Source: Longimicrobium sp.
GTDB lineage: Bacteria > Gemmatimonadota > Gemmatimonadetes > Longimicrobiales > Longimicrobiaceae
Reading direction: 5' to 3'
NCBI GenBank assembly: GCA_036389135.1
Contig: DASVQP010000062.1
Span: 1-54,337 of the forward strand
DNA: 54,337 nt
The notes beneath the pieces were generated by a model. It saw only the letters and a program-made list of their open reading frames with translations. It was not told the DNA's origin and did not search any database. Both the position numbers and the translations under genes were made by a program. Positions 32,051 to 41,272 of the stretch are shown here, in pieces (position 1 is the stretch's first letter; every line of letters begins with the position of its first letter).

Positions 32051-33736
32051 ATGGCCGGGCACCGACCCGAAAACCCGCTGATCGTCCAGAGCGACCAGAC
32101 GGTGCTAGCCGAGGTGGCGAGCCCGCGCTTCCAGGAGGCGCGCGACCGGCTGGCGCGCTTCGCCGAGCTGGTGAAGTCGCCCGAGCACGTGCACACCTAC
32201 CGCATCACCCCGCTCTCGGTGTGGAACGCCTGCGCCGCGGGCGCCGATCCGGCCGAGATCGTGGAGGGACTGCGCGACCTGGCGAAGTACCCGGTACCCG
32301 CCAACGTGGAGTCGTCCATCCGCGACGCCGCGTCGCGCTACGGGCGGCTGCGGCTGGTGCGCGACGCGGAGGGGCTGGTGCTGTGCGGCGACGATCCCGC
32401 GCTCGTGGAGCTGGTGTCGCGCATCAAGGGGGTGGAGCCGCACCTGGGGGAGCGCCTCTCGCCCACCGCCTTCCGCATCCCTCCGGCGGAGCGCGGGCGC
32501 ATCAAGCAGGCGCTGGTGAAGGCCGGGTGGCCGGCGGAGGACGTGGCCGGCTACACCCCCGGCGAGCCGCTTCCCATCGCCCTGCGCACCGTCACGCGCG
32601 GCGGCGAGCCCTTCGCCCTGCGCGCGTACCAGGAAGATGCGGCCGCCGCCTTCCACGCGGGCGGGTCGGAGCGGGGCGGCTCGGGGGTGGTCGTACTCCC
32701 CTGCGGCGCGGGGAAGACGGTGGTGGGGATGGAGTGCATGGCGCGCGTGGGGAGCTCCACGCTGGTGCTCACCACCAGCGTGACCGCCGTGCGCCAGTGG
32801 ATTCGCGAGATCCTGGACCGCACCACCCTGCACGAAGACCAGGTGGGGGAGTACACCGGGCAGGCCAAGGACGTGAGGCCGGTGACCGTGGCCACCTACC
32901 AGGTGCTCACGCACCGCGACAGCCGCGAGGGCGCCTTCCGCCACCTGGAGCTGTTCGACCGGCGCGACTGGGGGCTGATCGTGTACGACGAGGTGCACCT
33001 CCTTCCCGCACCCGTCTTCCAGGTGACGGCCGGGCTGCAGGCGCGCCGCCGCCTGGGCCTCACCGCCACGCTGGTGCGCGAGGATGGCCGCGAGGACGAC
33101 GTCTTCGCCCTCATCGGCCCCAAGAAGGCGGACGTTCCCTGGAAGGAGCTGGAGGGGCAGGGGTGGATCGCCCGCGCCACCTGCACGGAGGTGCGCGTCC
33201 CACTCTCCGAAGAGCTGCGGATGGAGTACGCCGTGTCCGAGCCGCGCGAGCAGTTCCGCGTCGCGTCGGAGAACCCGGAGAAGCTGGAGGTGGCGCGCCG
33301 CATCCTGGCGCTCCACCCCGGCGAGCCCGCGCTGCTGATAGGGATGTACGTGGACCAGGTGCAGAGCCTGGCGCGCGGGCTGGACGTGCCCGTGCTCACC
33401 GGGAGCACCGGGCAGCGGCGGCGCGACGTGCTGTACCGCGACTTCCGCGAGGGGCGCATCCCCGTGCTCGCCGTGTCGAAGGTGGCCAACTTCGCCGTGG
33501 ACCTGCCCGACGCCGCGGTGGCGGTGCAGGTTTCGGGGACCTTTGGATCGCGGCAGGAGGAGGCGCAGCGGCTGGGGCGCATCCTGCGGCCCAAGAAGGG
33601 GGCCAACCAGGCCCACTTCTACACCCTGGTAAGCCGCGACACCGTGGAGCAGGACTTCGCCCTCAAGCGCCAGCTCTTCCTCTGCGAGCAGGGCTACGAG
33701 TACCGCATCGCCGACGCGGAGGAGATCGCCGGATGA
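32051..33736 (+). CDS. XPB/Rad25-type DNA helicase
   Basis: A 561-residue superfamily 2 helicase. An N-terminal 200-residue region (RFQEARDRLARFAELVKSPE) precedes the motor. Motif I is VVVLPCGAGKTVVGME (about 215-230) and motif II is YDEVHLLP (about 312-319). Motif III is LGLTATLVREDGREDD, which contains the RED motif of XPB, and motif VI is EEAQRLGRILRPKK. Bacterial XPB is a 3'-5' helicase whose repair role is not settled. The ATG follows GCAGGGATACAG. The next gene overlaps by 4 bases and should be its partner. Confidence 0.93.
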   Translation: MAGHRPENPLIVQSDQTVLAEVASPRFQEARDRLARFAELVKSPEHVHTYRITPLSVWNACAAGADPAEIVEGLRDLAKYPVPANVESSIRDAASRYGRLRLVRDAEGLVLCGDDPALVELVSRIKGVEPHLGERLSPTAFRIPPAERGRIKQALVKAGWPAEDVAGYTPGEPLPIALRTVTRGGEPFALRAYQEDAAAAFHAGGSERGGSGVVVLPCGAGKTVVGMECMARVGSSTLVLTTSVTAVRQWIREILDRTTLHEDQVGEYTGQAKDVRPVTVATYQVLTHRDSREGAFRHLELFDRRDWGLIVYDEVHLLPAPVFQVTAGLQARRRLGLTATLVREDGREDDVFALIGPKKADVPWKELEGQGWIARATCTEVRVPLSEELRMEYAVSEPREQFRVASENPEKLEVARRILALHPGEPALLIGMYVDQVQSLARGLDVPVLTGSTGQRRRDVLYRDFREGRIPVLAVSKVANFAVDLPDAAVAVQVSGTFGSRQEEAQRLGRILRPKKGANQAHFYTLVSRDTVEQDFALKRQLFLCEQGYEYRIADAEEIAG

Positions 33737-35808
33737 AGCTGGCCGACCTGGACTGGCGGGGAATCCTGGCGACCCTCCCGGATTGGGAGGCGCTCTCCCC
33801 CGCCGCGCGCCGCGCCTTCGTGGAGGTGGAGCCCGCGGGGACCGCCGGGTCGGTGCTGGGAGCCGCGAAGGCGGAGCTGGAGAAAGCCGGGATGATTGCC
33901 GGGGCCGGGGCGCGGGGAACGCTGTGGGAGGCGACGCCGCGGTACCACGCGTTGCTCCTGGCGCTGCGGTCGATGCACGCCCTTCCGGTGCTCGCGATTC
34001 ACGACGAGGCGCTTGCGGAGGCGTACGTCCGGGAGCATGTCACGAAGGCGGAGGCGACGCTGATGACCCGCCACCGGTTCGGGGGCGGGTTCGATTGGGT
34101 GAATCACCGCGACGCGGCAGAGCGCGCCTGGTCCTTCGACTGGGTGGACGGGTTCCTGGCGCAGCAGGACCTCCGCGCCGCGGTCAGGTGGGAGGCCAAC
34201 CTCCTGACACCGGGCGAGCCTTCGCGTCTGGCCCGGAACGGGATCTTTGACCCGCTCCGGGCGCTGGTGCGCTCGTTCGCAGGCAATCCGCGCGGGATTT
34301 CCCTGGGCGGCATCCTTCCCGGGCTGGACGACGACACGCGGGCGGCGGTTCTATCGGCGGGGTTCCGCTACCTTCTTCTTTTCCCGGCGTTGCTCGGCGA
34401 AGAGCCGGAAGCGCGGGTGGGGCTCGCCCCGGGAGCCGCGCTGCGGATGGGGCCCGCGCCACCTGCACCAGAGGCCGTGCGGCCCGAGGAAAGTTTTGAA
34501 GCGCCTTACATGCTCGCCGACATGACGGCGGTCCTGGTGGAGGCGGCCACCTCACCCATCCCCCTGCGCGGCAGCGACGGCGCGCTGTACGCGCGGGCGC
34601 AGAAAGTACTGGCCTCGCGTCTTCAGCCGCTGCCGGAGTGGGTCGCCACTGCCGTGGGCAAGGGGCCGGGTGACGACTACGACGACGAGGAGGACGACGA
34701 ACCCGAGGAAGACCGCGGGCGCCGCAACCCCGATTCCGAGCTATCCCACCGCACCGCCGCGGCCGCGCAGATGCTGCTCCGTTCCGCGCTCGCCACGACG
34801 CGGAAAGACAGGGGAGGCAAGTTCCACCTCGCCGCCACGAAGGCGGGCGAGCAGTGGCTGCGGCTCGGTGAGGGAGAGCGCCTCAGCGTGCTTCTCAAGG
34901 CTTTCCGCGCCTCGGACCAGCGCAATCCGCACGGCTGGTACGGCACGGAAAAGGGAACCGACTTCTTTCCCGCGCGGCTCGGGTTCGACCTGACCAAGGG
35001 CTCGGGGCTGGACCTGCGCGCCGCGACGTCCGCGGCGTTCCTCTCCGTCCCCGACGGCCAGGTGGTTCCACTCGAATACTTTCTGCACTTCCACGGGATC
35101 ACGGCGAACCCCTTCCTGGTGCCGGGGATGCGCAAGATCCTGGACAAGACCTACTCTTCTTCGAAACCCACCACCCGCGAGGAGTGGGAGCTTCTCTGGG
35201 TCAACATGCTGAGGGTCTTCCTGGCGATGCGCCTCTTCCCCTTTGGCGGCGCGCGGCTGGCCCGCACGGCGGACGGTGTCGCTTGCGTGGGGCTGACGCC
35301 GGCCGGGCGCTACCTGCTGGGGGCGACGGACGCTTTCGAGTACGCGCCCCTGCCCGAAGGCGAGGTGCTGGTGCAGCCGGACTTCGAAATCGTCTTCCTT
35401 GCGCCCGCCCCGCGGCTGGAGCCGGAGGTGGCGCGCTTCGCCGACCGCATCGGCGCGGGGGTGGGGGCGCTCTTCCGCATCACGCGCGCTTCCGCGATCC
35501 GCGCGGCCGAGCAGGGGCTGACCGCTGACCACGTTGTGGGTTCGCTGGAGCAGGTCGCGCGCAGCGGGGTGCCCGCGAACGTCGCTCGCCAGGTGCGCGA
35601 CTGGATCGGGAGCACCCGCAGGGTGAGCCTCCGCCCGGCCGTCCTCATCGAGTGCCCCGACGCCGACACCGCCGCGCGGGTGCGCTCCGCCGGCGGCAAG
35701 CAGGTGGAGGCGATCACGCCGACCGTGCTTCGCGTGAAGGCGCAGGGGAAGGACCGCGCCGCGCTCGTCAAGCGGCTCCGCGAGAAGGGGATCTTCGTTT
35801 CGGATTGA
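33733..35808 (+). CDS. Helicase-associated protein (XPB N-terminal-like domain)
   Basis: A 691-residue protein encoded in a 4-base overlap (ATGA) with XPB. Its C-terminal region (VLVQPDFEIVFLAPAPRLEP, then VGALFRITRASAIRAAEQGL, LEQVARSGVPANVARQVRDW) matches the Helicase_C_3/XPB N-terminal-like domain that is usually encoded beside bacterial XPB. A very acidic stretch, DDYDDEEDDEPEEDRG, lies about residue 316-331 and could act as a DNA mimic or flexible linker. Coupled translation suggests a stable complex with XPB. No nuclease motif is recognised. Confidence 0.82.
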   Translation: MKLADLDWRGILATLPDWEALSPAARRAFVEVEPAGTAGSVLGAAKAELEKAGMIAGAGARGTLWEATPRYHALLLALRSMHALPVLAIHDEALAEAYVREHVTKAEATLMTRHRFGGGFDWVNHRDAAERAWSFDWVDGFLAQQDLRAAVRWEANLLTPGEPSRLARNGIFDPLRALVRSFAGNPRGISLGGILPGLDDDTRAAVLSAGFRYLLLFPALLGEEPEARVGLAPGAALRMGPAPPAPEAVRPEESFEAPYMLADMTAVLVEAATSPIPLRGSDGALYARAQKVLASRLQPLPEWVATAVGKGPGDDYDDEEDDEPEEDRGRRNPDSELSHRTAAAAQMLLRSALATTRKDRGGKFHLAATKAGEQWLRLGEGERLSVLLKAFRASDQRNPHGWYGTEKGTDFFPARLGFDLTKGSGLDLRAATSAAFLSVPDGQVVPLEYFLHFHGITANPFLVPGMRKILDKTYSSSKPTTREEWELLWVNMLRVFLAMRLFPFGGARLARTADGVACVGLTPAGRYLLGATDAFEYAPLPEGEVLVQPDFEIVFLAPAPRLEPEVARFADRIGAGVGALFRITRASAIRAAEQGLTADHVVGSLEQVARSGVPANVARQVRDWIGSTRRVSLRPAVLIECPDADTAARVRSAGGKQVEAITPTVLRVKAQGKDRAALVKRLREKGIFVSD

Positions 35809-35892
35809 TTCGCCCCTGAAACCGTGGGGCATCCGTTGTGCGCAGCGATGCGGGCGGGGAGCCGGGAAGTCCAACAGCCCGTGAGTACGTCG

Positions 35893-36285
35893 ATGCGGAG
35901 AGCTCGGACGGCTGGTTGTGCCGTGGTTCTGGCGGTGCTGCTGGCGGGCGGTGTAGAGGGGCAGGAGTTCCGGGAGAACGTGGCGCACCCGTGCCAGGAC
36001 TTCTGGATGCTCACGCGCACCGAGGTCGTGGACTGCCTGCGGCGCGACTACGCGGTGGCCGATGCCGAGCTGAACCGCGTGTACGCGGCGAAGATGGCCG
36101 GCCTTTCCGCCGCGGCGCGCAACGCGCTGCGCCAGGACCAGCGCGCCTGGCTCGTCCGCTACGACCGCGTGCTCACCGCGTACTACTCGCGCCCCTGGGC
36201 CAACCACTCCATCGCCAAGGTGCTCCCCTCGCAGATCCTCGCCGTGCGGCAGCGGACGGCGTACGTGCGGCGATTCAGGGGGTAG
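35893..36285 (+). CDS. LprI/DUF1311-like exported protein
   Basis: A 130-residue protein with a signal peptide (TAGCAVVLAVLLAGGVEGQ). It then has the DUF1311 pattern VVDCLRRDYAVADAELNRVY, LSAAARNALRQDQRAWLVRY. Family members such as LprI inhibit lysozyme; that activity is inferred. Two cysteines (HPCQD, VVDC) could form a disulfide. The start is uncertain because ATG 35893 has no strong ribosome-binding site; GTG 35881 is an alternative. Its last 11 bases overlap the end of the convergent kinase gene. Confidence 0.78.
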   Translation: MRRARTAGCAVVLAVLLAGGVEGQEFRENVAHPCQDFWMLTRTEVVDCLRRDYAVADAELNRVYAAKMAGLSAAARNALRQDQRAWLVRYDRVLTAYYSRPWANHSIAKVLPSQILAVRQRTAYVRRFRG

Positions 36286-38128
36286 CGCCCATCCCGCGCA
36301 GCTTTCCCCGCGCGATCTCTTCGCGACGCTCGTTCGTGTTCAGCTCCAGGAAGCGGCGATAGTTGGCGATGGCCGCCGGCGTCTGTCCGCGCACCCGGTA
36401 CACCTCTCCCAGATTGGCGTAGGCGATGGCGCGGTTGGGATCCAGCCGCACCGTCTCCCGCAGCTCCCGCTCCGCCCCCGCCAGGTCCCCGCTCTGGAAG
36501 AGCGCCCAGCCCAGCTGGTTGCGATAGTGCGCGTTGCGCGGCGCCGCCGCCACCGCCCGCCGGAACCCCGCCACCGCCGCCGGAAAGTCCCCGACCTCGA
36601 AACGCTGCTCCGCCTGGCGCGCCGCACTCGCCGCGGCGGGGCTCGAGGCGGGCGCGGGAGACCGCGGCAGCGTGGACGTGCCCGCGAAGGTGCCGCTGGC
36701 AGTTGGGGTCGTGCCTGGCTGTGCGGGAGGTGCTGCGCCGCCACCGGGTGCCGCGCCGGCGGCAGGGGCCGCGCCGGAGCCCGGCTGCTGCGCTGCTCCG
36801 GTCGCGGCCGGGTCCCCGCCGTCGGGGGCGCTCCAGGCGAGGGAGTCGGGCGTGCGCGCGGGCGGCGGGGTTGCGGCGGGCGGCGCGGCTGCCGTGGTCT
36901 GCTCGGCCGGGGGCGGTGCGTCCGGTGTGTCGCGCGACAGGGCCCACCACGCGCCGCCGCCCGCCAGCAGGAGCAGCGGAACCCCCACGAGCAGCGCGGG
37001 CGAGGCACTGCGTCCCGCTGGACGGCCAGTCACCGGCACACCTGCAGGCATCCGCTCCGCCAGGAGCGGCACCTCGCGCGTGGGGTCCACCAGGGGCGCT
37101 GGTTCGCGCACGGGCTCGGCGGCGGGCGTGGGTACGACAGGGGGAGGCACCACGACCTCCGGCGCCGCCGCGACCGGCTCGGGCGCGGGGAGCATCACCG
37201 TATCCGACGTGTCGGCGGGCACGACGACCGGCGGCGCGGCGGCGGGCGCGGCTTCGGCGCGGAGCGAGGTCAGCGCGGCGTCCAGCGCCTCCGCCATCTC
37301 GCCGGCATCGGAGAAGCGGCGCTCCGGGTCCAGCTCCATCGCCCTGCGGATGATCGGCTCGACCTGTTCCGGGATCGCGTCGAACGAGGGCGGTGTGGCC
37401 GGGTCCCCGCGCGTGAGGAGCCGAATCTGCTCGGGATCGAACGGACGCTCCCCAGTCAGCAGCTCGTACCCGATCACCCCCAGACTATAGACGTCGGACG
37501 CGGGGGAAAGGTCGCGCACGTCCTGGAGCTGCTCCGGCGATGCGTAGCGCGGCGACAGCGGCGCGGCACCCCGGGTCAGCTTCGTGAGCGACTGCTCGGC
37601 GTCGCGGATGCGCGCGATGCCGAAGTCGAGCACGCACACGCGGAAGCGCTCCTCGCGCTCCTGCTCCGCCAGGAAGATGTTGGCCGGCTTCACGTCGCGG
37701 TGGATGAGGCCGCCGCGGTGCCCCGCCGCGATCCCGTGCGCCGTGTCGCGGAGGATGCGCACCGCCGCGGGCGTCTCCAGCCGCTCGGGGCGCGCGAGCC
37801 GGCGCGACAGGTCTTCGCCACGCAGCAGCTCCATCACCAGGAAATCGAGCTCCAGGTCGGGATCGGTCCCCACGTCGTAGACGGTCACGACGTTGGGATG
37901 GTCCAGGCTGGCGGCGACGCGTGCCTCACGCTCGAAGCGGCGGCGCACCTGGTCGCGCGTCGCCGCGTCCGCCGCGACCACGGTGATGACCTTGACCGCC
38001 ACGGTGCGCCCGAGGCGCTCGTCGTGGGCCCTGTACACGGCGGCAAAACCGCCCCTGCCGATCACTTCCTCGATCCGGTAGCGGCCCATCAGCGTGCGGC
38101 CGGCGAGGAGCCCTTCGAGTCCGGACAT
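36275..38128 (-). CDS. Membrane Ser/Thr protein kinase with TPR sensor
   Basis: A 617-residue Hanks-type kinase. The Gly loop is IGRGGFAAVYRA and the lysine is K46 in VAVKVI. The catalytic loop is HRDVKPANIF (D145, N150), then LDFGIAR (168-173) and SPRYASPEQL. After a Pro/Ala-rich linker comes one membrane helix, ALLVGVPLLLLAGGGAWWAL (about residue 380-400). A long Ala/Pro/Gly segment follows, then a C-terminal TPR array (NAHYRNQLGWALFQSGDLAG, NRAIAYANLGEVYRVRGQTP). PASTA repeats are absent, so the periplasmic TPRs probably bind protein partners. No clear ribosome-binding site precedes the ATG. Confidence 0.92.
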   Translation of the reverse strand: MSGLEGLLAGRTLMGRYRIEEVIGRGGFAAVYRAHDERLGRTVAVKVITVVAADAATRDQVRRRFEREARVAASLDHPNVVTVYDVGTDPDLELDFLVMELLRGEDLSRRLARPERLETPAAVRILRDTAHGIAAGHRGGLIHRDVKPANIFLAEQEREERFRVCVLDFGIARIRDAEQSLTKLTRGAAPLSPRYASPEQLQDVRDLSPASDVYSLGVIGYELLTGERPFDPEQIRLLTRGDPATPPSFDAIPEQVEPIIRRAMELDPERRFSDAGEMAEALDAALTSLRAEAAPAAAPPVVVPADTSDTVMLPAPEPVAAAPEVVVPPPVVPTPAAEPVREPAPLVDPTREVPLLAERMPAGVPVTGRPAGRSASPALLVGVPLLLLAGGGAWWALSRDTPDAPPPAEQTTAAAPPAATPPPARTPDSLAWSAPDGGDPAATGAAQQPGSGAAPAAGAAPGGGAAPPAQPGTTPTASGTFAGTSTLPRSPAPASSPAAASAARQAEQRFEVGDFPAAVAGFRRAVAAAPRNAHYRNQLGWALFQSGDLAGAERELRETVRLDPNRAIAYANLGEVYRVRGQTPAAIANYRRFLELNTNERREEIARGKLRGMGATP

Positions 38129-38235
38129 GGCGTCGGGTTGAGTCGTGGCGCGCGCGTTCCCCTGGGAATGCCACGTATCCGGCAAGATACGATCCGGGGG
38201 GAACGGAAATGCGTGAGAGCGTAGAACAGCGAAAC

Positions 38236-38325
38236 CATCACACAGAGAGCACAGAGAGAACTGCAAGGCACGAAGAACCCCTTCTTGTAGTTCTTGCCGT
38301 TCCCCTCCGGGTCTCTGTGTGAAAC
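38236..38325. repeat. CACAGAG-family dispersed inverted repeat
   Basis: Arms ATCACACAGAGAGCACAGAG and CTCCGGGTCTCTGTGTGA. It lies in the 303-base gap between the divergent kinase and cstA genes; nothing coding is seen there. Confidence 0.85.
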
Positions 38326-38431
38326 GGCCGTTCGTCTTTTCGCCCTCACGCACTTCCCTTCCATCGCCTGCTCACTCAAACTACCTTGTCCCCCCACCCC
38401 CACCCCCGTTCCCAGCGCACGAACCCCCGCC

Positions 38432-40504
38432 ATGCCCAAGTCCGTCCGCATCCTCCTGTGGAGCGCCGTAGCCGTGCTTGGCGCGGCGGCCATCGCGGTG
38501 ATGGCGCTGCACAAAGGCGAGACCATCAACGCCGCCTGGCTGGTGGTGGCCGCGGTGTGCACCTACGCGGTGGCGTACCGCTTCTACGCGCGCTTCCTTG
38601 CCACGCGCGTCTTCGAGCTGGACGACCGCCGCGCCACCCCCTCCGAGCGGCTGGAGAACGGGGTGGACTTTGTGCCCACCCACCGATGGGTCCTCTTCGG
38701 CCACCACTTCGCGGCGATCGCGGGGGCGGGGCCGCTGGTGGGCCCGGTGCTCGCGGCGCAGTTTGGATACCTGCCGGGCACGCTCTGGCTGATCGTGGGC
38801 GTGGTGCTGGCGGGGGCGGTGCAGGACTTCATCATCCTCTTCGTCTCCATGCGCCGCGACGGCAAGTCGCTGGGGCAGATGGCGCGCGAGGAGATCAACA
38901 CGACCGCCGGGATGATCTCCATGGTCGCCGTGCTCGCCATCATGGCGATCCTGCTGGCCGTGCTCGCGCTCATCGTCGTCAACGCGCTGGCGCATTCGCC
39001 CTGGGGGCTCTTCACCATCGCCTGCACCATCCCCATCGCCCTGCTGATGGGGTGGTGGATGCACGCCTTCCGCCCTGGCCGAGTGGGCGAGGCGTCGGCG
39101 ATCGGGGTGGTGCTGGTGATGGCGGCGGTGGTGGCCGGCGGGTGGGTGGCAAAGGACCCCGCGTGGGCCGCCGTCTTCACCGTGGAGAAGACGACGCTCG
39201 TGTGGCTGATGGCGGGGTACGGCTTCGTCGCCTCGGTGCTCCCGGTGTGGGTCCTCCTCTGCCCGCGCGACTACCTGTCGACTTTCCTCAAGATCGGCAC
39301 CGTCCTGGGGCTGGCGGTGGGGATCCTGGTGTCGCTCCCCGTCATCCACATGCCGGCGATGACGCGCTTCGTGGACGGCACGGGGCCGGTATTTAGCGGC
39401 AAGCTCTTCCCCTTCGCCTTCATCACCGTGGCGTGCGGCGCCATCAGCGGCTTCCACGCGCTGGTCGCCAGCGGCACGACGCCCAAGATGCTGGAGCGCG
39501 AGTCCGATGCGCGCCTCGTGGGCTACGGCGCCATGCTGATGGAGTCGTTCGTCGGCGTGATGGCGATGGTCGCCGCCTGCATCCTGGAGCCGGGCGTCTA
39601 CTTCGCCATCAACGCCCCCGCCGGCGTCGTGGGCGCCACCGTCGAGACGGCCACGCGCACCATCGCCACCTGGGGCTTCGTCGTCACCCCCGAAGACATG
39701 ACGCGCCTCGCCAGCGAGATGGGCGAGACGACGCTCCTGGCGCGCACCGGCGGCGCCCCGTCGCTGGCGGTGGGGATGTCGCAGATCTTCAGCGGCGTCT
39801 TTGGAGGGCCGGGGATGGCGGCGCTCTGGTACCACTTCGCCATCATGTTCGAGGCGCTCTTCATCCTCACCACCATCGACACCGGCACGCGCGTCGGCCG
39901 CTTCATGCTGCAGGAGCTGCTGGGGCACGTGTGGAAGCCGCTGGGGCGCACCTCCTGGTACCCCAGCATCGTCCTTTCCAGCGGGCTGATCGTCTTCGGC
40001 TGGGCCTACTTCCTCTACCAGGGCGTGGTGGACCCGCTGGGCGGCATCAACTCGCTCTGGCCGCTCTTCGGCATCTCCAACCAGCTCCTGGCCGCCGTCG
40101 CGCTGTGCGTGGGGACGACGGTGCTGATCAAGAGCGGCAAGGCGCGCTTCGCCTGGACGACGCTGCTGCCGCTGGCCTGGCTCTGCGCCGTCACCTTTAC
40201 CGCCGGCTGGCAAAAGGTCTTCGCCGCCGACCCCAAGCTCGGCTTCCTTGCCCACGCCCGGATGATCCAGGCCCGCCTCGCCGCCGGGGAGCTCCCCCCC
40301 GGCGCCAAGACCATCGCCGACGCCCGCCACATGCTCTTCAACGACCGCCTGGACGCCGTCGTCGCGCTCGCCTTCATGGCCGTCGCGGTGCTGGTGATCG
40401 TCGTCTCGGTGCGCGAGTGGCTGCTCGTGCTCCGGCACCGTAAGCCGGCCGTGCTGCGCGAGGCGCCGTTCGTGGAGAGCGCGCTAGGCGTGGCGGGGGA
40501 TTGA
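38432..40504 (+). CDS. cstA: Carbon starvation protein CstA, peptide/pyruvate transporter
   Basis: A 690-residue multi-pass membrane protein. CstA signatures include DFVPTHRWVLFGHHFAAIAG, AGPLVGPVLAAQFGYLPGTL, GAVQDFIILFVSMRRDGKSL, CGAISGFHALVASGTTPKML and PLFGISNQLLAAVAL. The size and the C-terminal CstA_DUF4161-like region agree with the family. CstA proteins take up peptides or pyruvate under carbon limitation. There is no partner small YjiX-type gene downstream. The ATG at 38432 lacks a visible ribosome-binding site; a CACAGAG repeat is upstream. Confidence 0.95.
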   Translation: MPKSVRILLWSAVAVLGAAAIAVMALHKGETINAAWLVVAAVCTYAVAYRFYARFLATRVFELDDRRATPSERLENGVDFVPTHRWVLFGHHFAAIAGAGPLVGPVLAAQFGYLPGTLWLIVGVVLAGAVQDFIILFVSMRRDGKSLGQMAREEINTTAGMISMVAVLAIMAILLAVLALIVVNALAHSPWGLFTIACTIPIALLMGWWMHAFRPGRVGEASAIGVVLVMAAVVAGGWVAKDPAWAAVFTVEKTTLVWLMAGYGFVASVLPVWVLLCPRDYLSTFLKIGTVLGLAVGILVSLPVIHMPAMTRFVDGTGPVFSGKLFPFAFITVACGAISGFHALVASGTTPKMLERESDARLVGYGAMLMESFVGVMAMVAACILEPGVYFAINAPAGVVGATVETATRTIATWGFVVTPEDMTRLASEMGETTLLARTGGAPSLAVGMSQIFSGVFGGPGMAALWYHFAIMFEALFILTTIDTGTRVGRFMLQELLGHVWKPLGRTSWYPSIVLSSGLIVFGWAYFLYQGVVDPLGGINSLWPLFGISNQLLAAVALCVGTTVLIKSGKARFAWTTLLPLAWLCAVTFTAGWQKVFAADPKLGFLAHARMIQARLAAGELPPGAKTIADARHMLFNDRLDAVVALAFMAVAVLVIVVSVREWLLVLRHRKPAVLREAPFVESALGVAGD

Positions 40505-40568
40505 CAGTCGCTAGCCGCCGGATTAGGTACCGAATCCCCGCCGCGCACCACTGAAACCGGGAAAGCTG

Positions 40569-40871
40569 ATGAGCGAGCCGCGGATCGACATGCCACGCGA
40601 CCAGATCGCCGCGTTCTGCCGCCGCCACGCCATTCGTGAGCTGCGGCTGTTCGGCTCGGTGCTCCGCGACGATTTTCGCGCGGATAGCGATGTGGATTTT
40701 CTCGTGGAGTTCGAGCCGGACGCGAGGGTCGGTCTTCTCACGCTCGCGCAGCTGGAGCTGGAACTCGGCGAACTCGTGGGTCGCAAGGCCGATCTCCGTA
40801 CTGCTGCTGACTTGAGCCGCTACTTCCGGCAGGACGTGCTCAACGGCGCAACCGTGGTGTATGCGGCCTGA
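40569..40871 (+). CDS. mntA: MntA-type nucleotidyltransferase antitoxin
   Basis: A 100-residue minimal nucleotidyltransferase. It shows LRLFGSVLRDDFRADSDVDF, with the GS motif at 29-30 and D41/D43 as metal ligands, then LVEFEPDARVGLLTLAQLEL. In characterised pairs MntA adds AMP to a Tyr of HepT and blocks its RNase activity. The following hepT gene overlaps by 11 bases. It is a different subtype from the winged-helix MNT at 1964. Confidence 0.88.
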   Translation: MSEPRIDMPRDQIAAFCRRHAIRELRLFGSVLRDDFRADSDVDFLVEFEPDARVGLLTLAQLELELGELVGRKADLRTAADLSRYFRQDVLNGATVVYAA

Positions 40872-41205
40872 AGAGCGCGTTCGCCTCCTCCACATGCGCG
40901 ATGCCGCGCGCGAGGCTATCGGCTTCGCGACGGGACGGACGCGTGACGATCTGGAGACAGATCGGCAGCTCCTGCTCGCCATCGTCAAGGATGTGGAGAT
41001 CGTCGGTGAAGCGGCGAGCCGCTTGAGTGAGGAGTTCCGGATTCAGCATCCGGAGCTACCGTGGAAAGCGATCGTGGCGATGCGTAACCGGCTGGTCCAC
41101 GCGTATTTCGACGTGGACCGCGACATCGTGTGGAACACCGTGACCATTGATCTGCCGTTCCTCGCATTCGTGGTGGAGGAGATTCTCAGAGCGTCCGATC
41201 CGTGA
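40861..41205 (+). CDS. hepT: HepT-type HEPN RNase toxin (DUF86)
   Basis: A 114-residue helical protein with the R-x4-H-x-Y motif RNRLVHAYF (R75, H80, Y82), preceded by VEIVGEAASRLSEEFRIQHP and followed by DIVWNTVTIDLPFL. This is the DUF86 family whose Tyr is the target of AMPylation by MntA. The start lies 11 bases inside mntA, which implies coupled expression. RNase activity is from the family. Confidence 0.9.
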   Translation: MRPEERVRLLHMRDAAREAIGFATGRTRDDLETDRQLLLAIVKDVEIVGEAASRLSEEFRIQHPELPWKAIVAMRNRLVHAYFDVDRDIVWNTVTIDLPFLAFVVEEILRASDP

Positions 41206-41272
41206 CCAGGTTCGCAGCGCAAGCAGGTCACGGCAGAAGTTACTCGACGCTGATGCCAAATGGAGGTTATTG

